NCBI GenBank assembly: GCA_902798915.1
Contig: CADBYM010000040.1
Location: forward strand, 1-41,648
Origin: an uncultured Coriobacteriaceae bacterium
GTDB taxonomy: Bacteria > Actinomycetota > Coriobacteriia > Coriobacteriales > Atopobiaceae
DNA length: 41,648 nt
Direction of reading: 5' to 3'
Numbering within the stretch: the stretch's first letter is position 1; every line of letters starts with the position of its first letter. The position numbers and the translations under genes are program-made. Positions 26,185 to 31,847 of this stretch are shown piece by piece. Below the pieces are notes generated by a model. That model had not been told where the DNA came from and ran no database searches. It saw only the letters and a list, made by a program, of their open reading frames with translations.

Positions 26185-28785
26185 CTATCGGCCGTAACCT
26201 CGCGCAACGCGCGCGATGAGTCCAACCGCAAGGAGCGCCAGTGCAAGCACGAGCATAGGAATTGCTGATGACACTCCATCACCGGTTCCCGGCGTTCCCG
26301 CCTTCTTCTTCGTCGAGGAAGAAGAAGAGCCTGAAGATGATGAGCTGCTCTTGGAAGTGCTGTTTCTCGACGATGAGGAACCGTTCCTCGAAGAAGAAGA
26401 GGAGGAGGACGATGTAGAGGTCGTTCCGTTCGATGATGCCACTTTGACCTTCAGATTACCTTCCTTCGACTCAGCGGTGCGATCCTCACCCCCATGAAAC
26501 TCAGAGAACGCCTTGTATGGAATCGACGCCAGGGTCTTTGATGTACCGAGATACGGTGCGAGGTCTATGTCGCTCCGCACGCGTGCGACGAAGTCAACTT
26601 GCATCGTCTGACCTCTGAGGTCGGTTACAACATCAGGATTGTCCACCGCAACGAAGACGCGTTGCCCATCGATTGTAGATTGTGCTGCGATACCGGCGCC
26701 ATCCTTCACATGAACGTTCACCTGATCCGCGCCATGCGCGTAGTACTCGGCACCATTGAGGTCGAGCCAGATGCCCACATAGGTGGCATCGTCAGGTACC
26801 TTCTGTGTGATGGTGTATGTTACGTCGGTATCGCATTCGACTCCCTTCGTACCTGAACTCGTGGCTACGGTAGGGATGGTGGTAAAGATCCTGATCTTTT
26901 TGAATGTGGCCCTCACCTCAACGTCAGACGTGCCTATGGTCAGTTCGTTCTCGTCAATCGAGGCACCCTTGCCGGACCTGATGGACCACTTGCTGAACTC
27001 GTATCCAGGATTTGGTGTAGCCGTAAGCGTGACTACCGTGCCGGTGGTACCTGTCGTGGGATCCGCCTGCATGGTGCCGCCCTCCACCTCCGTAAAGGTG
27101 ACGTTGTAGTACTTCGTAGTGGATTGGAAGGTCGCACTCACGGTAACGTTGCTCTCTGGCATGACGAAGGTCCCATCCGTCACACCGATGGACTGCCCAT
27201 TCGCGTCGGTTACGCTAAGCGAGGCGAGCTCGAAGCCCTCAGCGGGTTGCGACGAAATGGTGACGGTGTCCCCCGCGAGGGCCTCGGTTTTGTCAACGCT
27301 AATGGTACCGTCAACGGTATCGGAAAGCTGTATTGCATACTTTTGTTCCTTAGCTATCCAATGCGCGTACAGCGTCCCTCCATTTATGCGAACGCGCTGT
27401 CCATCCACGAATTTATTACCAGTACACTCAGCATTCAGATACCATCCATCAAACTGGTAACCCTCACGCTCGAATGCGTTTGGCGGAAGCTTGGTAATCG
27501 AACCCTTCTCTATGGATATGCTGTCCATCGATCCCTTCGCGTCAGCGGCGTTCTTGTCGAACTTGAGGGTAACGGTGTTCTCTACCTTGGCCCACTGGGC
27601 ATAGAGCGTGAGCGACTGACCGGCCTTTGCCATATCTTGGGTGACCTTCTGTGATCCGTAGTAGCTTGCGCCAGTTCCGTTCTTCTGCGTGTTCCAATAC
27701 AGGAACGAGTACCCCGTACGCTTGAAGCTATTCGAACGCAAGGTAAATGCCTTGTGGGTGACATCGCGCACGTGCACATCTTGCGCTAACACCTTGCCTT
27801 CTGCATCGGTCGCGTTCTTGTCGTATACGATTTTGTAGGTGACCGGCTTCACCGTAATCGTGATGATCTTGGTCGCCGCATAATAGTCATCGGTCTCGGA
27901 TGCCGTTATGGTAACGGCAGCCGTACCAGCCTTGCGTGCGTAGAGCATGCCCTCCTTATCGGCCTCATTGCTCACGCTCACTACGTCACTTCCAGCGGTG
28001 ACCTCGTAGTGTAGCGTTCCGTCTCCGTCTGTCTCTGCCTTCACCATCGCATCCTCGGCGTCCACGTTCATGGTGACGTTCTTCGCCGTGATGGTCTGCT
28101 CATCCTTGACGGCTTGTACGGTGACGCCCAACTCCACGGTGCGTGTCTCCTGCACGAATGTTGCCTCCCCTGCAGGCTCCCCTGAAGAATCCCCTTCGGT
28201 CTCCCCCGCAGGCTCCCCTGAAGAATCCCCTTCGGTCTCCCCCGCAGGTTGCGTCTCGGCCTGGGGAGCAAGCAGTCCGGCGGGATAATCGTCTACGGAT
28301 TCGGCGGCGGCATCGTCCACGGACTCGCCTACATCCTCTATTGCATCGTCCAACTCGTCCATAGGCTCGGCCTGCTCTTCCTCGACTTGCACGAAGAGTC
28401 CTTGAGACCCGTTATTCTCCTCAGGCTTCACATACTGTTGTTGCTCAACCGGTTGTTGCTCAACCATGACGCGATACGTCGCAATGACGCTCGTCACGTC
28501 CTTGCTCTCGACCACGATGGGATCGCAGTCTCCCACGACAAGCGCGGCGAGGGGGTCTACCTGATGAATGATTTCTATGGCCTCGAGCCCCTCCCATTTG
28601 CACTTGCCCTCTGCGAAGTCGGTCTCGGTCACCCTCTGGGTTGCCAGCACGTTGTCCTTATACTTGAGCGAAACGTCGTAGCTAACCTCACCGAATGCCG
28701 CCTGCGGCACCAAGGATAGGCCCAGCACGAGCGTCAAGCAAAGGACTGCAATGTGTTTGAGTGACGATTCAAGCTTCCCGCCCAT
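26185..28785 (-). CDS. InlB B-repeat surface protein with C-terminal membrane anchor
   Basis: An 866-residue secreted protein. ATG 28785 is chosen because GGAAGGA lies 6 nt before it; two upstream in-frame ATGs lack sites. A signal peptide (to about AAFGEV) is followed by an acidic stretch with a 12-residue tandem repeat. Bacterial Ig-like sequence comes next (VTITASETDDYYAAT), then two InlB/flg_new repeats (GYSFLYWNTQKNGTG; GYQFDGWYLNAECTG, each ending in LYAQW or LYAHW) and two divergent repeats (GFELASLSV; GYEFSKWSI). A Ser-rich stalk leads to TPGTGDG, a membrane helix and RGYGR, which resembles a non-standard sortase signal. It is probably wall- or membrane-anchored. It lies between RiPP precursor genes, but no functional tie is visible. 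Confidence 0.87.
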   Translation of the reverse strand: MGGKLESSLKHIAVLCLTLVLGLSLVPQAAFGEVSYDVSLKYKDNVLATQRVTETDFAEGKCKWEGLEAIEIIHQVDPLAALVVGDCDPIVVESKDVTSVIATYRVMVEQQPVEQQQYVKPEENNGSQGLFVQVEEEQAEPMDELDDAIEDVGESVDDAAAESVDDYPAGLLAPQAETQPAGETEGDSSGEPAGETEGDSSGEPAGEATFVQETRTVELGVTVQAVKDEQTITAKNVTMNVDAEDAMVKAETDGDGTLHYEVTAGSDVVSVSNEADKEGMLYARKAGTAAVTITASETDDYYAATKIITITVKPVTYKIVYDKNATDAEGKVLAQDVHVRDVTHKAFTLRSNSFKRTGYSFLYWNTQKNGTGASYYGSQKVTQDMAKAGQSLTLYAQWAKVENTVTLKFDKNAADAKGSMDSISIEKGSITKLPPNAFEREGYQFDGWYLNAECTGNKFVDGQRVRINGGTLYAHWIAKEQKYAIQLSDTVDGTISVDKTEALAGDTVTISSQPAEGFELASLSVTDANGQSIGVTDGTFVMPESNVTVSATFQSTTKYYNVTFTEVEGGTMQADPTTGTTGTVVTLTATPNPGYEFSKWSIRSGKGASIDENELTIGTSDVEVRATFKKIRIFTTIPTVATSSGTKGVECDTDVTYTITQKVPDDATYVGIWLDLNGAEYYAHGADQVNVHVKDGAGIAAQSTIDGQRVFVAVDNPDVVTDLRGQTMQVDFVARVRSDIDLAPYLGTSKTLASIPYKAFSEFHGGEDRTAESKEGNLKVKVASSNGTTSTSSSSSSSSRNGSSSSRNSTSKSSSSSSGSSSSSTKKKAGTPGTGDGVSSAIPMLVLALALLAVGLIARVARGYGR
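28175..28246. repeat. Two perfect tandem 36-bp repeats in the surface-protein gene
   Basis: Bases 28175-28210 and 28211-28246 are identical and encode two copies of a 12-residue unit containing ETEGDSSGEPAG. The length keeps the frame, as in a slip-prone stalk. Confidence 0.9.
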
Positions 28786-29032
28786 GTCGATTCCTTCCAT
28801 AAGGCCAAGGCTTCCATACAAAGATACAGTATTGACTATAGCACGTTCACAGGGCAGCTTCGACTACAAGGAGGAACATAGGCTAAGGAGTTGCGCAACA
28901 CCTGATGACTTCAATTTGCCAATTCCATAGATTCTATGTCGCATGGTCATATTCGGAACACACAAGCTGTTTTGCCGATTCATAGCTGTGGTAGATTACT
29001 CGCATTAATCATGCAGACGAAAGGATTGGCTC

Positions 29033-29266
29033 ATGACAGAAAACGCAAAAGCGTTCCTCCAGCTGCTCGCCGAGGACAAAACACTGCGCGCAGAATTCGA
29101 GGGCGCCGCTGACGCCGACGCTGCCTTTGAGGTAGCGAGGACACGTTGCGACATCAGCAAGGAGGAGCTCTTCGACGCAATTCGAGAGATCACACCGAGC
29201 ACGAGCGATGCTGAGCTCGATCTGGACCATAGGGACGGGGATTTTGCCCGATTTGTTGAGGATTAA
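29033..29266 (+). pseudogene. RiPP precursor B1, frameshifted after the leader
   Basis: The frame gives 77 residues: a Nif11-type leader (MTENAKAFLQLLAEDKTLR...ELFDAIREITPSTSDAELDLD), then HRDGDFARFVED and stop. The leader DNA is nearly identical to B2, but the AGG cleavage site is missing here. In the next frame the sequence continues to 29402 with an ending that matches B2 and B3 (PLTMSNPIKLTMGNPLA). A one-base shift just after 29227 explains both. It may be a recent pseudogene, a sequencing error or, less likely, programmed frameshifting. AAAGGA lies 7 nt before the ATG. Confidence 0.65.
29060..29227. repeat. 168-bp leader duplication, copy 1 (copy 2 at 29609-29776)
   Basis: Over 168 bp, from CAGCTGCTCGCCG to GATCTGGAC, copies 1 and 2 appear to differ by a single T/C change. 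The sequences on both sides differ greatly. It marks a recent duplication or gene conversion of the leader, with divergent cores. Confidence 0.85.
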
Positions 29267-29402
29267 ATGGCTCGTAGACGATACTCCAAACTTGCTCGAC
29301 GATATTAGGCATCCTCTGCCCCCCAAGGTCACGTTGAACGGACCGACTCCGCTCACCATGAGCAACCCGATCAAGCTCACGATGGGCAACCCGCTTGCAT
29401 AG
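29228..29402 (+). other. Out-of-frame core region of precursor B1
   Basis: Read one base out of the B1 frame, this stretch encodes IGTGILPDLLRIKWLVDD... ending PLTMSNPIKLTMGNPLA and a stop at 29402. It aligns with the B2 core (DQLHIDWCFDVP...KLTMGTPTRLTMGNPIA). It has no Cys and three Leu/Val-Thr repeats. Confidence 0.6.
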
Positions 29403-29436
29403 TATTACGTTTATTACTTTTGCCCTGCAATCTGCG

Positions 29437-29477
29437 TGCGCCTAAGAGGAACTCACCCAGAGTTCTTCTTAGGCGCA
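29437..29477 (+). terminator. Hairpin terminator after B1
   Basis: TGCGCCTAAGAGGAACTC pairs with its near-complement (one G-T pair) across a 5-nt loop, followed by CATATCTTTA. It separates B1 from B2, so each has its own transcript. Confidence 0.65.
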
Positions 29478-29539
29478 CATATCTTTATAGAACCATCCAC
29501 TCAACGACTTTTCATCTGCCATCAGGCTCCTCGTATATG

Positions 29540-29559
29540 GTATATTCAATCCAATATAC
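29540..29559. promoter_or_regulatory. Inverted repeat upstream of B2 (possible operator)
   Basis: GTATATT, 6 nt, AATATAC: a perfect 7-bp palindrome arm pair, 22 nt before the B2 ATG, overlapping possible -10 sequences. It could bind a dimeric regulator; no regulator gene is in the window. Confidence 0.35.
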
Positions 29560-29581
29560 ACACTATAGAGGGGATTGTTCT

Positions 29582-29929
29582 ATGACAGAGAAGGTATTGG
29601 AGTTCTTGCAGCTGCTCGCCGAGGACAAAACACTGCGCGCAGAATTCGAGGGCGCCGCTGACGCCGACGCTGCCTTCGAGGTAGCGAGGACACGTTGCGA
29701 CATCAGCAAGGAGGAGCTCTTCGACGCAATTCGAGAGATCACACCGAGCACGAGCGATGCTGAGCTCGATCTGGACGCAGGTGGCCATGGCGGCTTCTCC
29801 GATCAGCTTCACATTGATTGGTGCTTCGATGTTCCCGAGAAGCGCGCAACTGAGGATACCGAGATTCTCCTTCCTAAGCTCACGATGGGCACGCCGACTC
29901 GGCTCACGATGGGCAACCCGATTGCGTAA
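29582..29929 (+). CDS. RiPP precursor B2 (Nif11-type leader, Leu-Thr-Met repeats)
   Basis: A 115-residue peptide with GAGGGGA before the ATG. The leader looks Nif11-like (EKVLEFLQLLAEDKTLRAE...SKEELFDAIREI) and ends LDLDAGG, the expected C39 cut site. The core begins HGGFSDQLHIDWCFDVPEK, has one Cys, and ends with two repeats, KLTMGTP and RLTMGNP, then IA. The same repeats occur in B1 and B3. Thr and Ser there could be targets of the LanM-type enzyme or the HPr-kinase-like protein. The 5' 168 bp are almost the same as in B1. A strong terminator follows. Confidence 0.8.
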   Translation: MTEKVLEFLQLLAEDKTLRAEFEGAADADAAFEVARTRCDISKEELFDAIREITPSTSDAELDLDAGGHGGFSDQLHIDWCFDVPEKRATEDTEILLPKLTMGTPTRLTMGNPIA

Positions 29930-29968
29930 GCCTGCATTCACCATTTGTTCCTAACGAACTGCATGCAC

Positions 29969-30002
29969 AAGGGGGACACACTCAATGAGTTGTGTCCCCC
30001 TT
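29969..30002 (+). terminator. Terminator of B2
   Basis: AAGGGGGACACA pairs with TGTGTCCCCCTT around a 10-nt loop whose ends can pair further. It lies 39 nt past the stop. Confidence 0.75.
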
Positions 30003-30243
30003 CCTATGAGGTCTCTTCAAGCCGTACACAGCGCACTAGCAGAATCAATCGTGGTCTTCTTTTGCGATTCATATTACCTGCCTATATCCGCGTGAGCGTC
30101 CGCTCGGACGAGTACGATGGACCATGGCATATATTACCCGAGCTCCTGCAACCTCGGCCGCCAATCGACCCAAGCAAGACCACTTACCTTCACTTCGGCT
30201 AACAGCTTGCATACTAGTTGCACACCAGTCAGTAGAAATTGGG
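30003..30243 (+). other. Intergenic stretch before B3
   Basis: The gap between B2 and B3 (29930-30304) holds the B2 terminator and the B3 promoter. In the 241 bp between them I see no gene or clear structure; short open frames here lack ribosome sites. Confidence 0.4.
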
Positions 30244-30271
30244 TTGTCAATCATACGCGTTACACTATAAT
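30244..30271 (+). promoter_or_regulatory. Strong promoter of B3
   Basis: TTGTCA (30244-30249), a 16-bp spacer and a perfect TATAAT (30266-30271). Transcription would start near 30278, about 27 nt before the ATG. Confidence 0.75.
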
Positions 30272-30304
30272 AATGCCAATATTGTCTAAGAAGGGAGTTC
30301 TACC

Positions 30305-30691
30305 ATGACAGAGAAGGCAACTGCGTTACTCAAGCAACTTGCAGAAGATGAAACGTTACGTGCCGCGGTCGAGAGCGCGGTCGACGCTGATGCGGCTTGG
30401 GAAGTTGTGCGCGCGCATACGGACATCGCAAAAGATGAATTCTTCGACGCGCTTACGGAGATGGCATCGAACGGGAACGGCGATGAGTTGTCCCTTGATG
30501 ACCTTGAGGCCGCTGCGGGTGGTATTATTGATGTTCCATGCGAACCTGTTATCGCCACGCCGGTCGACTGGCGTTTGATTTGCACGCTTGCTCCCTTCTC
30601 GCCGGATGCTCAACCTGTCAGGTTTACGATGTCCAATCCAAAGATTAAGCTTACTATAAGCAATCCGAATGCTAAGCTGTACGCCGAGTAG
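30305..30691 (+). CDS. RiPP precursor B3 (Nif11-type leader, Leu-Thr-Met repeats)
   Basis: A 128-residue peptide with AAGGGAG 7 nt before the ATG. The Nif11-type leader (EKATALLKQLAEDETLRAA...DEFFDALTEMAS) ends LSLDDLEAAAGG. The 57-residue core begins IIDVPCEPVIATPVDWRLIC, so it has two Cys, and ends with RFTMSNP and KLTISNP, then NAKLYAE. The leader differs from B1/B2 in sequence but keeps the pattern, and the C-terminal repeat is shared. With Cys and several Ser/Thr this is the core best suited to thioether formation. It is convergent with the PqqD-like gene. Confidence 0.8.
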   Translation: MTEKATALLKQLAEDETLRAAVESAVDADAAWEVVRAHTDIAKDEFFDALTEMASNGNGDELSLDDLEAAAGGIIDVPCEPVIATPVDWRLICTLAPFSPDAQPVRFTMSNPKIKLTISNPNAKLYAE

Positions 30692-30747
30692 AGTAGGTTG
30701 AACCTGCAGCACCCGCAAGGCAGGTCCAGCATACTTGCGTTTAAACG

Positions 30748-30777
30748 GAGTGAGGGGTGCTAATGCACCTCTCACTC
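30748..30777. terminator. Bidirectional hairpin between B3 and the PqqD-like gene
   Basis: GAGTGAGGGGTGC and GCACCTCTCACTC form a 13-bp stem with one G-T pair and a TAAT loop. It overlaps the stop codon of the PqqD-like gene on the minus strand. Confidence 0.65.
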
Positions 30778-31038
30778 ATCTTCTATTGCACCGATTTCCC
30801 TGAGCTTTGCCACCACACCTGCGATACCATGCTCGACATCAACTTCTTCCGGCACGCGAAAGCGCTCCCTGATACGTTGCGCGATTTCCTCCTTGGTGCT
30901 CTCGTTCTTGAGCAGGCTCGCTATCGCTCCAAACGTTTGATTGCCGCTCACGACATCTTGCGATTCACAACTTGCGGTCGGCACAACCATCCACTCTGTG
31001 CCCGTATAGTGAACAACATAGTCCTGCTTAAGCCTCAT
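30772..31038 (-). CDS. PqqD-family RiPP recognition element
   Basis: An 88-residue protein of the PqqD type: a small winged-helix domain with MRLKQDYVVHYTGTEWMVVP at the N-terminus, SGNQTFGAIASLLKNE, then an Ala/Ile-rich helix with STKEEIAQRIRERF and a C-terminal helix (VVAKLREIGAI). Stand-alone PqqD proteins bind leader peptides and present them to modifying enzymes. The gene starts 15 nt after the stop of the HPr-kinase-like gene and is probably coupled to it and to lanM. Which of the nine leaders it binds is unknown. Only a weak ribosome site is seen. Confidence 0.85.
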   Translation of the reverse strand: MRLKQDYVVHYTGTEWMVVPTASCESQDVVSGNQTFGAIASLLKNESTKEEIAQRIRERFRVPEEVDVEHGIAGVVAKLREIGAIEDE

Positions 31039-31053
31039 CGCCTACACTCTCAC

Positions 31054-31788
31054 TCATCCATGCAACGCCTCATACGATACCCGCGCTGCCTCCGCATCCA
31101 TCGTGCAGCGGAGCCTCCACAATTCAACATTCGAGAGCACTACGTTGAATAGGCCCAGCGAACGAGCGAGCGCCGTCGCACTGAACGGCCGATACAGGTG
31201 CCTCATGAGCACATGGTACCCCTCCGTATACGAAAGGCGCTCAATCTCGTTGCGCTCGCCGCGTTCCAGGAGGCATATCGCTCGCAACGGAATCGAGACA
31301 TTCGCAGACAGGTGATGCTTGCCATTCCAAGGCGTGCCACAGGCCAGCACTCGTCCGTCGGCCACTCGAATCAACGGCTTGTCGTCATTCACCATGAGCA
31401 CACGATCGCCAAGCATCTCTCGCCAGAGTCGCGCATGCGTGCTCTTACCCGTACCACTCGGTGCGCAGAACAGGTATGCTGCACCATCTACCGCGAGGCA
31501 CGATCCATGCATCAGCACCGACCCATATGCGGGCAAAGCCTCCGCAATCTGGCCGTGAACCGCAATCGTCTCCACGAAGGAATCCGACGGATTGCCGGGA
31601 TTGCGGCCTTCAGCTTTGGCCACGCGCTCGAATAGCTTGCGCGCCTCGTCGACATCGGCTTGCGAGACGCGTATCGTGATGTCTACGGGAGCATCCGTGA
31701 TGCGGTATTCCTCACACATGCGATGAATTTGCCCATGCAGTGAGTGTATCTCGACGGTTATGCCCGCAAAGCGATACCTTCCGACCAT
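31054..31788 (-). CDS. HPr-kinase-like P-loop protein (RiPP-associated kinase)
   Basis: A 244-residue protein related to the C-terminal domain of HPr kinase/phosphorylase. The P-loop is CAPSGTGKSTHARLW (about 108-122), followed by MVNDDKPLI (acidic motif) and GTPWNGKHHLSAN. Such proteins next to PqqD occur in RiPP clusters; the lasso-peptide enzyme ThcK and its relatives phosphorylate a Ser of the precursor. The likely role here is phosphorylation of precursor Ser/Thr, alone or with the LanM enzyme; this is inference. GAGGGGGGAC lies just before the ATG, and the gene is 59 nt downstream of lanM on the same strand. Confidence 0.83.
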   Translation of the reverse strand: MVGRYRFAGITVEIHSLHGQIHRMCEEYRITDAPVDITIRVSQADVDEARKLFERVAKAEGRNPGNPSDSFVETIAVHGQIAEALPAYGSVLMHGSCLAVDGAAYLFCAPSGTGKSTHARLWREMLGDRVLMVNDDKPLIRVADGRVLACGTPWNGKHHLSANVSIPLRAICLLERGERNEIERLSYTEGYHVLMRHLYRPFSATALARSLGLFNVVLSNVELWRLRCTMDAEAARVSYEALHG

Positions 31789-31847
31789 CCGTCCCCCCTC
31801 AGCAGTGCATGAGGCCGACTACCTGCGCATCCGCCCGTCTCATCGCG

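Noticed and set aside
29945..30202. 85-codon open frame between B2 and B3
   Set aside because: It begins over the B2 terminator, has no ribosome site and does not resemble a precursor.
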